DNA of 64,000 bases from Tolypothrix sp. PCC 7910 (GTDB lineage: Bacteria > Cyanobacteriota > Cyanobacteriia > Cyanobacteriales > Nostocaceae). The translations under genes and the position numbers were made by a program. The notes under the pieces are model-generated. The model was not told the origin of the DNA. It did not search any database and saw nothing but the letters and a program-made list of their open reading frames with translations. Location of the stretch: the NCBI RefSeq assembly GCF_011769525.1, contig NZ_CP050440.1, forward strand, positions 6,263,501-6,327,500, in the 5' to 3' direction. Shown here piece by piece: positions 1 through 8,824 of the stretch (positions are counted from its first letter, which is position 1; each line of letters begins with the position of its first letter).

Positions 1-563
1 CTGTACTAGGAAAACCTGCCTTCCTCGCCCGCACTGGTTACACCGGAGAAGATGGGTTTGAGGTAATGGTCGATCCAGAGGTCGGTATAGAACTTTGGCA
101 AAGTCTTTCTGAAGCTGGTGTCATTCCTTGTGGGTTGGGTGCGAGAGATACTCTGCGCCTAGAAGCAGCAATGGCACTTTATGGGCAAGATATCGGCGAC
201 ACCACCACCCCCTTAGAAGCGGGTTTGGGTTGGCTAGTTCATTTAGATACCAAAGGCGATTTTATTGGTCGTGCTGTTTTAGAAGAACAGAAAGCTAATG
301 GATTAAAGCGCCGTTTGGTAGGTTTACAGATGCAAGGCAGGAATATTGCCCGTCATGGTTACCAAGTATTATCTTCAGGTAAAGTAGTAGGGGAAGTTAC
401 CAGTGGGACACTGTCGCCTACACTCAGTTATCCCATTGCCTTAGCTTACGTACCTTCCCAGGTTGCAACTATTGGTCAGCAACTGGAAGTAGAAATTCGC
501 GGTAAAGCTTATCCCACAGTTGTAGTTAAACGTCCTTTTTATCGATCAAAAAATCGGGTTTGA
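1..563 (+). CDS. gcvT: Aminomethyltransferase (glycine cleavage T protein), C-terminal part
   Basis: The frame is open from the first bases of the window, so only the C-terminal part of the gene is present; it ends at TGA 561-563. The translation contains [12 protein letters not shown] just before the first internal Met, then [14 protein letters not shown] and the C-terminal barrel-like domain ending VVVKRPFYR, which are typical of GcvT. The enzyme transfers the methylene group from the aminomethyl-lipoyl H protein to tetrahydrofolate and releases ammonia. gcvH and gcvP follow on the same strand, giving the order T-H-P. The gap to gcvH is filled by tandem and inverted repeats, so co-transcription with gcvH is uncertain. 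Family assignment is firm; the true start lies outside the window. Confidence 0.96.
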   Translation, partial: VLGKPAFLARTGYTGEDGFEVMVDPEVGIELWQSLSEAGVIPCGLGARDTLRLEAAMALYGQDIGDTTTPLEAGLGWLVHLDTKGDFIGRAVLEEQKANGLKRRLVGLQMQGRNIARHGYQVLSSGKVVGEVTSGTLSPTLSYPIALAYVPSQVATIGQQLEVEIRGKAYPTVVVKRPFYRSKNRV

Positions 564-565
564 AA

Positions 566-724
566 GGGCATGGGGCATTGGGCATTGGGCATTGGGCATT
601 GGTAATGGGTAATTGGTAATTGGTAATCGGAAATTTCCTCCTCATCTACCTCATCCCCCCAGTCCCTAGTCCCCAATCCCCATTACCCCTTATCCCCAGA
701 GGGGGCCCCGAGTTCCCCAATCCC
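566..724. repeat. Left arm of the inverted repeat flanking gcvH
   Basis: This G/C-skewed stretch starts with heptamer runs (GGGCATT, then GGTAATT types) and continues into a unique-looking stretch with GGAAATTTCCTCCTCATC and CAGAGGGGGCCCCGAG. It reappears as its reverse complement at 1231-1373, on the other side of gcvH. The central part is nearly identical in the two arms, and the heptamer ends differ in copy number. The repeat class looks like the short tandem repeats common in heterocystous cyanobacteria. Confidence 0.9.
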
Positions 725-838
725 TTTTTCAGAAATAATCTGTTGTGAATTAGTAAATCTACAGTATGGTTAATTACCAGATATGCCTTGGAATCATGTA
801 TTAGCCATAATGTTTTTGATGTGGAGGGGTCAGTAAAT

Positions 839-1228
839 ATGTCTTTTGAATATCCTCAGGATTTAAGATACCTGGATACTCATGAATACGTGCGCTTAGA
901 GGGCGAAATTGCTACTATCGGCATTACTGAGTTTGCTGTCGATCAATTAGGTGATGTCGTATTCTTGGAATTGCCAGAAGTTGGCGATGCTATTACCAAA
1001 GGTGATACCTTTGGCTCGATTGAATCAGTCAAAGCTGTAGAAGACCTGAATGCACCAGTTACGGGCACAGTTATAGAACGCAATGATGATTTGATAGATT
1101 CTCCAGAACAGGTGGCTGAAGACCCCTACGGCGAGGCTTGGTTAGTCAAAGTTCGAGTCAACGATCCTGATGAGATTCATGATGCTTTAAATGCAGATGA
1201 ATATCGCGCCCAAGTAGAAGGGGAGTAA
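839..1228 (+). CDS. gcvH: Glycine cleavage system H protein
   Basis: The protein has 129 residues, the normal GcvH length, from ATG 839, which follows a GGAGGGG ribosome-binding site. The longer open frame from TTG 788 adds residues without family character and was rejected. H protein carries the aminomethyl intermediate on a lipoyl-lysine between the P, T and L proteins. The lipoylation site is visible as [11 protein letters not shown], with the lysine at about residue 65. The N-terminal half ([32 protein letters not shown]) is standard for the family. The gene lies between two long inverted-repeat arms (566-724 and 1231-1373). Confidence 0.98.
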   Translation: MSFEYPQDLRYLDTHEYVRLEGEIATIGITEFAVDQLGDVVFLELPEVGDAITKGDTFGSIESVKAVEDLNAPVTGTVIERNDDLIDSPEQVAEDPYGEAWLVKVRVNDPDEIHDALNADEYRAQVEGE

Positions 1229-1230
1229 TG

Positions 1231-1373
1231 GGGATTGGGGAACTCGGGGCCCCCTCTGGGGATAAGGGGTAATGGGGACTGGGGACTAGGGAGGATGAGG
1301 GAGATGCGGTAGATGAGGAGGAAATTTCCGATTACCCATTACCCATTACCCATTACCAATGCCCCATGCCCAA
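1231..1373. repeat. Right arm of the inverted repeat flanking gcvH
   Basis: This is the reverse complement of 566-724. Matching blocks include CTCGGGGCCCCCTCTGGGG, AAGGGGTAATGGGGACTGGG and GAGGAGGAAATTTCCGATTA. It then runs into ACCCATT heptamers and GGCATGGGGC-type sequence. It begins right after the gcvH stop codon and ends about 70 bases before gcvP. Confidence 0.9.
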
Positions 1374-1445
1374 TTCCCAATTCCCCCAACTTATTTACAT
1401 TAGTTATTGCAAAATATTAAATAGTAATATCGGGAGAGCAATTTA

Positions 1446-4346
1446 GTGGTAAGCTACGCCCCTATTCCTAAGTCTAGCGATCGCCAAATCGCGACGGAAG
1501 GGAAACAAAATTTAGATAATTTTAGAAAAAGGCATATCGGCCCTAACTCTGATGATATCGAGCAAATGCTTGGTGTCTTAGGCATTCCCAGTCTAGATGT
1601 GCTGATAAACAAAACTGTGCCCCAAGCTATTCGTTTGCAAGGGGCATTAAATTTACCAGAAGCGCAGACTGAATATGCAGCCCTGGCAAAGTTAAAACAA
1701 ATTGCTGAGAAAAATCAGGTTTTTCGCTCATTTATGGGGATGGGATATTACGATTGCATCACGCCTGCGGTGATTGCGCGTAATATTCTGGAAAACCCCG
1801 GTTGGTATACCGCCTATACTCCCTATCAGCCAGAAATTGCCCAAGGACGCTTGGAAGCGCTGCTGAATTTCCAAACGATGATTATTGATTTAACGGGTTT
1901 GGAAATTGCTAATGCTTCGTTACTTGATGAAGCGACAGCCGCAGCAGAGGCTATGAGTTTGAGTTACGGTGTTTGTAAAAATAAAGCAAACACCTATTTT
2001 GTCTCTCGTGATTGTCATCCTCAAACGATCGATGTGCTGCAAACACGGGCTGAACCTTTGGGGATAAATATTATTATTGGCGATCATCAAACCTTTGATT
2101 TTGAGCAACCAATTTTTGGGGCGATTCTCCAATATCCTGCTAGCGATGGCACAATTTACGACTACCGCGCTTTTATCGAAAAAGCCCATGCTAAAGGTGC
2201 ATTGGTGACGGTAGCAGCAGATCCTCTCAGTTTAACTTTACTGACACCTCCGGGTGAATTTGGTGCTGATATTGCTATTGGTAGCACTCAGCGTTTTGGT
2301 ATTCCTTTGGGATTTGGCGGGCCTCATGCGGCTTACATGGCAACCAAAGAAGAGTATAAGCGGCAGGTGCCAGGGCGAATAGTTGGTGTATCAAAAGATG
2401 CCCAAGGGAAACCTGCATTGCGCCTGGCTTTACAAACCCGCGAACAACATATTCGTCGGGAAAAGGCTACGAGTAATATTTGTACTGCCCAAGTCTTGTT
2501 AGCTGTGATGGCGAGTATGTACGCAGTCTATCACGGGCCAGATGGACTGAAGGCGATCGCAGAAAATATCCACAACCTCACAGGAATTTTGGCAGATGGG
2601 TTAAAACGTCTGGGTTACAAAATTAGTTCCGAATCTTTCTTTGATACTCTGCGGGTAGAGTTAGGAACACACAGCCTAGAAAAAATCTTGGAAGGTTGCC
2701 AAGAACGTCATATTAACCTGCGAATTTTTGATGAAACTGCTGTGGGTATCTCTTTAGATGAGACAACTACAGTAGATGAAGTTCAAGATTTGTTAGAAAT
2801 CTTTGCTTTGGGTAAAGATTTATCTTTCTCCATCGCTGAACTAACTGCTGTACCGCTTCCTCTATCCCGCAGTAGCAGTTACCTCACCCATCCTGTATTT
2901 AACCGCTATCACTCGGAAACTGAGTTATTGCGTTATCTACACAAACTAGAAAGTAAGGATTTGTCTTTAACCACATCAATGATTCCCTTGGGGTCATGCA
3001 CGATGAAGTTAAATGCCACATCTGAGATGATACCAGTCACCTGGCAAGAATTTGGCAAGATTCATCCCTTTGCGCCACCCTCGCAAACACGTGGTTATCA
3101 AATCCTCTTCCAGCAGCTTGAGGCTTGGTTAGCAGAAATTACTGGCTTTGCAGGAATTTCTCTGCAACCAAACGCGGGTTCCCAAGGCGAATACGCGGGG
3201 CTGTTGGTGATTCGTCACTATCACGAAAGCCGCAACGAAGGACACCGCAACGTCTGCTTAATTCCTACCTCCGCACATGGAACAAACCCCGCTAGTGCGG
3301 TGATGTGTGGCATGAAAGTTGTCGCCGTTGCCTGTGACGCAGACGGTAATATTGATATTGCTGACCTCAAGGTGAAAGCAGAAAAGCATAGTCATGAACT
3401 CGCTGCCTTGATGGTGACATATCCCTCAACTCATGGGGTGTTCGAGGAAGCAATTCAAGAAATCTGTGAGATTGTCCATAAGCATGGCGGACAAGTTTAC
3501 ATGGATGGCGCGAATATGAACGCCCAAGTCGGAATTTGTCGTCCGGGTGATATTGGCGCTGATGTCTGTCACCTAAACTTACACAAAACCTTCTGTATTC
3601 CTCACGGTGGCGGCGGCCCGGGTATGGGGCCAATTGGCGTAGCTTCCCATCTTGTCCCCTTCCTCCCTGGACATCCTGTTATCTCCCTCAATAAAACTCA
3701 GCACTCTCAGGGGGCTGTGGCGGCTGCACCTTGGGGAAGTGCCAGTATTTTGGTGATTTCCTGGATGTACATTGCGATGATGGGTGCAGAGGGATTGACA
3801 GAAGCCACCAAAGTGGCAATTCTCAACGCCAACTATATAGCCAAGAGACTTGAGGAATATTATCCCGTTTTGTACAAAGGGAAAAATGGCCTAGTTGCCC
3901 ATGAATGCATTTTAGATTTGCGATCGCTCAAAAAATCAGCGGGCATCGAAATTGATGATGTTGCTAAACGGCTAATGGACTACGGCTTCCATGCACCGAC
4001 TGTCTCCTGGCCTGTGGCAGGTACAATCATGGTGGAACCCACAGAAAGCGAATCGAAAGCAGAATTGGATCGTTTCTGTGAGGCTTTGATTTCTATTCGT
4101 CAGGAAATTGCCGAAATTGAAAATGGCAAGATGGATACTCAAGATAACCTCTTGAAAAATGCACCCCATACGGTAGAAAGCTTAATTACTGGAGAATGGC
4201 AACACCCCTATTCTCGCGAACAAGCAGCCTACCCTGCACCTTGGACAAAAGAACATAAATTCTGGCCTGCTGTTGGGCGTATTGACGCTGCATTTGGCGA
4301 CAGAAATTTTGTTTGTTCTTGTTTGCCAATGGATGCTTATTCGTAG
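1446..4346 (+). CDS. gcvP: Glycine dehydrogenase (decarboxylating), P protein
   Basis: This is a 966-residue, full-length single-chain GcvP. It is a PLP enzyme that decarboxylates glycine and passes the aminomethyl group to H protein; in cyanobacteria it serves photorespiratory glycine breakdown and one-carbon supply. The N-terminal half ([17 protein letters not shown], then [16 protein letters not shown]) and the C-terminal half with the PLP lysine in [18 protein letters not shown] (Lys about 714) are both intact. The start is GTG 1446, preceded by GGGAGAG. An upstream in-frame ATG was not found. A hairpin with a T-tract follows at 4381-4412. Confidence 0.98.
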   Translation: MVSYAPIPKSSDRQIATEGKQNLDNFRKRHIGPNSDDIEQMLGVLGIPSLDVLINKTVPQAIRLQGALNLPEAQTEYAALAKLKQIAEKNQVFRSFMGMGYYDCITPAVIARNILENPGWYTAYTPYQPEIAQGRLEALLNFQTMIIDLTGLEIANASLLDEATAAAEAMSLSYGVCKNKANTYFVSRDCHPQTIDVLQTRAEPLGINIIIGDHQTFDFEQPIFGAILQYPASDGTIYDYRAFIEKAHAKGALVTVAADPLSLTLLTPPGEFGADIAIGSTQRFGIPLGFGGPHAAYMATKEEYKRQVPGRIVGVSKDAQGKPALRLALQTREQHIRREKATSNICTAQVLLAVMASMYAVYHGPDGLKAIAENIHNLTGILADGLKRLGYKISSESFFDTLRVELGTHSLEKILEGCQERHINLRIFDETAVGISLDETTTVDEVQDLLEIFALGKDLSFSIAELTAVPLPLSRSSSYLTHPVFNRYHSETELLRYLHKLESKDLSLTTSMIPLGSCTMKLNATSEMIPVTWQEFGKIHPFAPPSQTRGYQILFQQLEAWLAEITGFAGISLQPNAGSQGEYAGLLVIRHYHESRNEGHRNVCLIPTSAHGTNPASAVMCGMKVVAVACDADGNIDIADLKVKAEKHSHELAALMVTYPSTHGVFEEAIQEICEIVHKHGGQVYMDGANMNAQVGICRPGDIGADVCHLNLHKTFCIPHGGGGPGMGPIGVASHLVPFLPGHPVISLNKTQHSQGAVAAAPWGSASILVISWMYIAMMGAEGLTEATKVAILNANYIAKRLEEYYPVLYKGKNGLVAHECILDLRSLKKSAGIEIDDVAKRLMDYGFHAPTVSWPVAGTIMVEPTESESKAELDRFCEALISIRQEIAEIENGKMDTQDNLLKNAPHTVESLITGEWQHPYSREQAAYPAPWTKEHKFWPAVGRIDAAFGDRNFVCSCLPMDAYS

Positions 4347-4380
4347 CAATTGCTCCTGTTAAAAACTAATTATTAAATCT

Positions 4381-4412
4381 CACGCAAAGAGTTGCACCTT
4401 TGCGTGATTTTT
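4381..4412 (+). terminator. Rho-independent terminator of gcvP
   Basis: The stem CACGCAAAG / CTTTGCGTG is followed by ATTTTTTATTT, about 35 bases after the gcvP stop codon. This is the textbook form of an intrinsic terminator. Confidence 0.9.
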
Positions 4413-4460
4413 TATTTCTGAATTAATACCAATTTGAAAAAAGAATGCGACAGACTGTAG

Positions 4461-4481
4461 GGGCAAGGCACTGCCTTGCCC
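4461..4481. repeat. Perfect 21-bp palindrome
   Basis: GGGCAAGGCA-C-TGCCTTGCCC is a perfect 10+1+10 palindrome between the convergent gcvP and the RmlD-like gene. Related GGTGGGCA palindromes occur at 6994-7010. It may be a repeat remnant or a bidirectional hairpin. Confidence 0.75.
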
Positions 4482-4508
4482 TCTAGATATATTGATGTGT
4501 CGCCAACA

Positions 4509-5384
4509 TTATTTGATTTGGTATAAGGCTGCTAATTCTTCTTTTATCGATAACGGCTGATATCCTAATGCAAATGCTTTAGAACTATTTAAAGACACAT
4601 CTTTTGGTCTAGGCGCTGCCATTTTGATATCTTCTTGGCGACAGCCTTTAAGTTTAGCATTAGGGATTTCAAATACCTCTACTAGTTGACGCATAAAATC
4701 GTAACGCGAAATTCTTTCTTTGCCACCCAAGTGAATTAATCCTTGAACTTTTTCTAATGCTAATAACAGCCCTTGAGCCGCAGTTTTCCCACTAACTGGA
4801 GTGCGAAATTCATCGATAAATAAACTTAATTCTTTGCCTGCTTGTAAGGTTTCTATGAATTGCTGCATAAAGCTTTTAGCTGTAGGTGTTGCCATGCCAA
4901 ACATTAAAGGCATACGACATACTGCTGTATGAGGATATCGTTCTAACATCCCTATTTCCGCTTGAACTTTTTGCTCGCCATAAATACTTAAAGGATTGAC
5001 GGAATCTGTTTCTTGATAGGGAGCATTTAAGCCATCAAATACTAAATCAGTTGATGTAAAGGCACAAGGAATTGCATAATCAGCACACAGCCCAGCTATA
5101 TTACAGGATGCCGTGACGTTAATTGCGTATGATTCTTGAGGATGGTTTTGACAAAAGTTTGGTTGTGAAAGGGCAGCAGTATGAATCACTGCATCTGGTT
5201 TTATATCATTAAATATCTGCTTTAATTCTTGCAAATCTGTTAAATTAACTTTTAAGGTTTCGATGTCGCCTATTTCTAAATGATTAGCAAAATAAGTACC
5301 ATAAACCTCCCATTCTGGCTTTGCTTGTTGGCAAATATGCCATCCTAAAAAGCCACTAGCGCCAGTGACTAGTAATTTTTTCAT
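4509..5384 (-). CDS. RmlD-like NAD(P)-dependent sugar-nucleotide reductase/epimerase
   Basis: The protein has 291 residues from ATG 5384 (MKKLLVTGASGFLGW); a 10-residue upstream extension was discarded. It has the Rossmann TGASGFLGW dinucleotide loop at residues 7-15 and the short-chain-dehydrogenase YxxxK pair (Tyr135, Lys139 in SIYGEQK). The pattern NPLSIYGEQKVQAE and the preceding STDLVFDG place it in the RmlD (dTDP-4-dehydrorhamnose reductase-like) branch of extended SDR proteins. No rhamnose-pathway partners lie beside it, so the substrate is unknown. It could instead be a general NAD-dependent epimerase. Confidence 0.85.
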   Translation of the reverse strand: MKKLLVTGASGFLGWHICQQAKPEWEVYGTYFANHLEIGDIETLKVNLTDLQELKQIFNDIKPDAVIHTAALSQPNFCQNHPQESYAINVTASCNIAGLCADYAIPCAFTSTDLVFDGLNAPYQETDSVNPLSIYGEQKVQAEIGMLERYPHTAVCRMPLMFGMATPTAKSFMQQFIETLQAGKELSLFIDEFRTPVSGKTAAQGLLLALEKVQGLIHLGGKERISRYDFMRQLVEVFEIPNAKLKGCRQEDIKMAAPRPKDVSLNSSKAFALGYQPLSIKEELAALYQIK

Positions 5385-5552
5385 ATTTATATAAAAGTTT
5401 AAACATACAGCCAATATTAATTTATACCAATTCCAATAATTTTGGCGGCAGATAAATAATTAATCAAAACAAAAAATATTGTGTCCCTACTGAAATGCTT
5501 GCTGGTGCGTTGCGCTGCGCGACAACACACCCTACATTCATATTTAAATTGA

Positions 5553-6296
5553 CTATTTAATCATCTGTTGAAATCTTTTATCGTTGCGGACTTTATTAAA
5601 ATCTGTATCTGTTTTCGCCAATTTCTTATATTTATCAGGAGCAAGCTTGATTGCTTTCTCTAGGTTTTGAATTGCTAGGTCTACATTACCTTGTAAACCA
5701 TAAGAACAAGCCTTATTGTAATATGCCTGGTGCATATTGGGCTGAATCGCGATCGCAGTGTCGTAGGATTTCAAACCTTCGGCGTAGCTTTGCAGCTTTG
5801 TCAGTGCTATTCCGCGGTTAATCCAGGCTTCAGATTTTTTAGGCTGGAGGGCGATCGCTCGATCGTAGGCTACTATCGCATCTTTGTAGAGTCGCAATGA
5901 GGTTAAAGCGTTGCCCCGATTATACCAAGCGACATCTTTATCTGGTCTGAGAGCCAGCGCCCGATCGTAGGATGCGATCGCTTCTTTATAACGCTGTAAA
6001 GACGTTAGCGCATTACCTCGATTAATCCACGCTTCGGGAATGTTCGGTTCAATTGCGATCGCTTGATCGAATGCTGCGATCGAATCTTGATAGCGACGTG
6101 CATCTAGCAGGTTATTAGCTTGCTTTACAAAATCTGCCGCCTTTTGCGAGGATTGCGTGCCAATTAACTGTTGGGAAATATTACTTTCTTGTACAACTTG
6201 TGTGGTGTTATTTGCTGTTGAATTTGCCCAATTACCACAGCCAAATGTAGAGAAAGTGATAAAGCTAGAGGCAACTAAGCAACGCCGTAAGACCAT
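5553..6296 (-). CDS. TPR-repeat lipoprotein
   Basis: This 247-residue protein begins with a basic, hydrophobic N-terminus followed by FSTFGCG at about residues 16-21, which fits a lipobox for lipid attachment at the cysteine. The rest is a run of tetratricopeptide repeats; units such as AWINRGNALTSLQRYKEAI and AWYNRGNALTSLRLYKDAI recur about every 34 residues from residue ~55 to 215. TPR arrays are protein-binding scaffolds, and this one is probably anchored at a membrane surface. GCGATCGC sites are dense in the repeat-coding part. The binding partner is unknown. The start codon is ATG 6296. Confidence 0.85.
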   Translation of the reverse strand: MVLRRCLVASSFITFSTFGCGNWANSTANNTTQVVQESNISQQLIGTQSSQKAADFVKQANNLLDARRYQDSIAAFDQAIAIEPNIPEAWINRGNALTSLQRYKEAIASYDRALALRPDKDVAWYNRGNALTSLRLYKDAIVAYDRAIALQPKKSEAWINRGIALTKLQSYAEGLKSYDTAIAIQPNMHQAYYNKACSYGLQGNVDLAIQNLEKAIKLAPDKYKKLAKTDTDFNKVRNDKRFQQMIK

Positions 6297-6694
6297 GCTG
6301 TACCTACAGAATTCATAAGATGATGCTAAAACTTATTTCTCTTAAAATATAGTATCAAAGTACACGAATTTTATGAATTTTTTATTTGGTTTATGTAAAT
6401 TTAATTTTTGCACAAAGATAACAAGACTATACCATATTCAGTGGAACCATATAGTACTTGTGAGTTCTAGATAAGCAGTAGCAACTGACAAAAATTACTG
6501 CATACAAGCTGACTCAACATTATTTATTGATAAGTTTTGCAGACAAAACTTTACCACTATTGTCTATTCAATTCAACTTCCAAACTTGAATTTTCAAGTG
6601 CGATCGCAAAACATAAAAGTAAGGAATTAGCAATTTCTATATTCACTCTAAGCCTTGCGGTTTAGGGCGATAAACTCATGGAGGAATTTAACAG
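6297..6694. other. AT-rich intergenic region before the peptide cluster
   Basis: This 398-base stretch separates the divergent TPR lipoprotein and the first precursor peptide, so it should hold promoters for both. A small hairpin (CTAAgccttgcggTTTAG) lies at about 6650-6665. GGAGG at about 6680 is the ribosome-binding site for the peptide at 6695. I see no gene and no convincing -10/-35 pair that I would defend. Confidence 0.5.
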
Positions 6695-6961
6695 ATGGCT
6701 AATATCAACATTGCCAACTTACATCAGAGAGATAATCTTGATTATATTGATGAGCTACACAATAGCGAAATCAACCATATAATTGGTGGAGCAGTAACAA
6801 TTACTGTTCCAGTGACTGAAAGTAATCAACAATTCTTAGAATTGTTCAACACTCTAAACGATCCCAACCGAGGGCCAATAACCATCAACTTTGGTAACAG
6901 CGCTTCTGTATCAAATCCGGTTATCTCTAACCCTTTCGACAAAGGAATTAATCCTTTCTAA
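6695..6961 (+). CDS. Double-glycine leader peptide, RiPP precursor candidate 1
   Basis: This 88-residue peptide starts at ATG 6695 after a strong GGAGG site. Its first 32 residues (MANINIANLH... to ...HNSEINHIIGG) look like a double-glycine leader: acidic and amphipathic, ending in GG at 31-32. The predicted 56-residue core is rich in Asn, Pro, Thr and Ser, has no Cys and no hydrophobic helix, and ends GINPF. The start MANI and the GG are shared with the three peptides downstream, but the core is unrelated to theirs. The position next to the kinase/HopA1 pair and the C39 exporter suggests a modified, exported peptide. That function is inferred, not shown. Confidence 0.7.
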   Translation: MANINIANLHQRDNLDYIDELHNSEINHIIGGAVTITVPVTESNQQFLELFNTLNDPNRGPITINFGNSASVSNPVISNPFDKGINPF

Positions 6962-6993
6962 TATCAAAGGCATCAATTCTTTAGAAAATTATA

Positions 6994-7010
6994 GGTGGGC
7001 AGTGCCCACC
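6994..7010. repeat. GGTGGGCA palindrome
   Basis: GGTGGGCA-G-TGCCCACC is an 8+1+8 perfect palindrome 33 bases after the precursor 1 stop codon. It has no T-tract, so it is more likely a repeat or mRNA-end hairpin than a classical terminator. Confidence 0.65.
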
Positions 7011-7210
7011 CTACTATATATTCAAAATTTTTAAATAATGCCAATACAAGTAGGGGTACAACAATGTTGTGCCCTTTAAAATTGCTGTGATATTAGCAGT
7101 CATTCTTTCCTTATTATTAACAAACTTCAATAAATTGAAAATAGATTTCCAATCTCATAAATAAAGTTATATATTGCAACCCACGGGATGGAATTGCACT
7201 ATTAATTCAT

Positions 7211-7243
7211 GTAGGATGCGTTAGCGATAGCGTAACGCATCAG
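7211..7243 (+). repeat. REP-like palindrome, copy 1 of 3
   Basis: GATGCGTTA and TAACGCATC form the arms around GCGATAGCG, within GTAGGATGCG...CATCAG. Copies occur at 18545-18577 (reverse orientation) and 63761-63793. Confidence 0.85.
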
Positions 7244-7620
7244 AACCAAAGCTTGTCATGAGTTACTGCTTACTAAGATTATTTCATAAATTAAATCAGA
7301 TTTCCACATAACTATAAAAGTTAGATTTCAAATATTGCTTTATAAAATATTTATCTGCCTACAGATATATTTTAATTTTGCCAATAGCATTAAAACTCTA
7401 ATAAATGCAATCTTGAATTTATATCTTTTTATAGATGTTCAGAAAAAACAATATTATTATCGATAAAGCCAGACATAAGTGTTATTTTTTAGTCTATTTC
7501 AGCAAGTATTTTCTCTTGATTTTTAAATTTTGCTGCCTAAGAATAGCAAGTGTGAGGTTAAGGAAATTAATCTGACATATCAACAAATAAAGCTCTAATT
7601 ATTTCCCAGGAGATTTAAAA

Positions 7621-7944
7621 ATGGCTAACATCAAAGTTTCGGAATTAAGCCCAGCAGGTTCTGAACTGTTCCAAGATTCTGAAAGCTTTTTGAACGACTT
7701 AAATGATATGGACACCACATCAGTTCATGGTGGTGAAGGCGCTAATTATATTCCATATTTGCAGTTCGGTTCTAAGCTACTTGAATACAGTGTAGTTGGA
7801 CTTGGTATCACAACAATCGCATCTTTAGTAGGAACCTTTAGCAGCACTGGTACAGGTGTTGGCGGCGGTGGTACTGGCGGTGGCGTTGGTGGCGGTACTG
7901 GCGGCAGTACTGGCGGCAGTACTGGCGGAACTATTACTTTCTAG
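7621..7944 (+). CDS. Double-glycine leader peptide, RiPP/bacteriocin-like precursor 2
   Basis: This 107-residue peptide has the leader motif SPAGSELFQDSESFLNDL ending in HGG at residues 36-38. The predicted 69-residue core has a hydrophobic, helix-forming stretch (LLEYSVVGLGITTIASLVG, about 53-71) and then a Ser/Thr-Gly tail with GGGT, GGST and GGT units, ending TITF. There is no Cys in the peptide. The core is rich in Ser and Thr, which the downstream kinase/HopA1 pair could dehydrate. CCAGGAGA precedes the ATG. It is nearly identical to precursor 3 except in the early leader codons and the tail length. An unmodified bacteriocin-like peptide is the alternative reading. Confidence 0.8.
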   Translation: MANIKVSELSPAGSELFQDSESFLNDLNDMDTTSVHGGEGANYIPYLQFGSKLLEYSVVGLGITTIASLVGTFSSTGTGVGGGGTGGGVGGGTGGSTGGSTGGTITF

Positions 7945-8006
7945 TTGTTTGTTGCTGATTAGAATTCAATCAACAAAATCTAAATGTGGATAGGGAATAA
8001 TCTTTA

Positions 8007-8042
8007 GCAGGATAAACTGCGTAAATACAAGGTTTATCCTGC
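8007..8042 (+). terminator. Hairpin after precursor 2
   Basis: The perfect arms GCAGGATAAAC and GTTTATCCTGC surround a 14-base loop between precursors 2 and 3. No T-tract follows, so it may shape mRNA ends or cause partial termination rather than full stop. A sister hairpin with GCAGGATTAA arms follows precursor 3. Confidence 0.65.
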
Positions 8043-8102
8043 CTTACAAAACTGAAAATTTTCCCAATGTAGACAATTACTTAATTTCCCAGGAGAACGA
8101 AA

Positions 8103-8387
8103 ATGGCTAATATCAAAGTTTCTGAATTAAGTCCTGCAGGTTCTGAATTATTTCAAGATTCTGAAAGCTTTTTGAACGACTTAAATGATATGGACACCAC
8201 ATCAGTTCATGGTGGTGAAGGCGCTAATTATGTTCCATATTTGCAGTTCGGTTCTAAGCTACTTGAATACAGTGTAGTTGGACTTGGTATCACAACAATC
8301 GCATCTTTAGTAGGAACATTTAGCAGCACTGGTACAGGTGTTGGTGGGGGTACTGGCGGTGGTACTTCTGGCGGAAATACTATTTAG
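8103..8387 (+). CDS. Double-glycine leader peptide, precursor 3 (paralogue of precursor 2)
   Basis: This 94-residue peptide has the same leader and core helix as precursor 2 (GG at 37-38, core start EGANYVPYLQFG), with one Ile-to-Val change at about residue 44 and a shorter Gly-rich tail ending GGTSGGNTI. It contains no Cys. It has the same CCAGGAGA ribosome-binding site as precursor 2. From the middle of the leader onward the DNA is almost identical to precursor 2, while the first ~55 bases carry several silent changes. A recent tandem duplication with later recombination would explain this. Confidence 0.8.
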   Translation: MANIKVSELSPAGSELFQDSESFLNDLNDMDTTSVHGGEGANYVPYLQFGSKLLEYSVVGLGITTIASLVGTFSSTGTGVGGGTGGGTSGGNTI

Positions 8388-8453
8388 TATTTTGTCGTTG
8401 ATTGTTTAGGATGAAACCAACAAATGCTTAATTTTAATTAGGCAAAATAGTTA

Positions 8454-8485
8454 GCAGGATTAAGTTATTTACGGATTAATCCTGC
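8454..8485 (+). terminator. Hairpin after precursor 3
   Basis: Perfect arms GCAGGATTAA and TTAATCCTGC surround a 12-base loop, 66 bases after the precursor 3 stop codon. It is related in sequence to the hairpin at 8007-8042 and lacks a T-tract. Confidence 0.65.
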
Positions 8486-8517
8486 CTACTCAAACCATAA
8501 TTATTTGCACACCGAAA

Positions 8518-8796
8518 ATGAATAGGATCGTAATTTTTGATTTGCACCAATCTGGCTCTAATGAAATCGGTAATTCTGAGAGCTTTATAGAAGATGTAAC
8601 TGAAATAGATTCCATGTGTATACATGGTGGTGAAGGCTATGCATTTAGCGAGTTCCTAAACTTTGGTGTTAAGGTTTTGGAGTATGCGTTAATAGGGTTT
8701 GCAATTTCTAGTATTGTCTCCCTAGTGCAGATGTTTCTCTCTCCTCGACAAAACCAAAATAACTCGCTTCCTACTATATATCCGCCTATAAGTTAA
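8518..8796 (+). CDS. Double-glycine leader peptide, divergent precursor 4
   Basis: This 92-residue peptide aligns with precursors 2 and 3 over leader (NSESFIEDV, HGGEG with GG at 37-38) and core helix (VKVLEYALIGFAISSIVSLVQMF). It lacks the Gly-rich tail and ends in an Asn/Pro-rich segment (QNNSLPTIYPPIS). Its single Cys (about residue 34) lies in the leader, not the core. No clear ribosome-binding site precedes ATG 8518, so it may be translated weakly. A terminator-like hairpin follows at 8825-8891. Confidence 0.7.
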   Translation: MNRIVIFDLHQSGSNEIGNSESFIEDVTEIDSMCIHGGEGYAFSEFLNFGVKVLEYALIGFAISSIVSLVQMFLSPRQNQNNSLPTIYPPIS

Positions 8797-8824
8797 AGTT
8801 TGACTCGCAAAGACAATAACATTG

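Larger units (their letters stand above)
6962..7620. other. 659-base intergenic region with two palindromic repeats
   Basis: The region separates precursor 1 from precursor 2. It holds the palindromes at 6994-7010 and 7211-7243, and otherwise AT-rich sequence with no credible reading frame. A promoter for the 7621-8796 peptide genes is expected near its right end. The ribosome-binding site CCAGGAGA is at about 7607-7614. Confidence 0.5.

Noticed and set aside
1374-1445. Glycine riboswitch upstream of gcvP
   Set aside because: The gap is only about 70 bases of AT-rich sequence after the inverted repeat, too short and without paired glycine-aptamer motifs.
6297-6694. tRNA or small RNA gene in the long gaps
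   Set aside because: No cloverleaf with a TTCGA-type arm or other known RNA fold could be recognised in this or the other large gaps.
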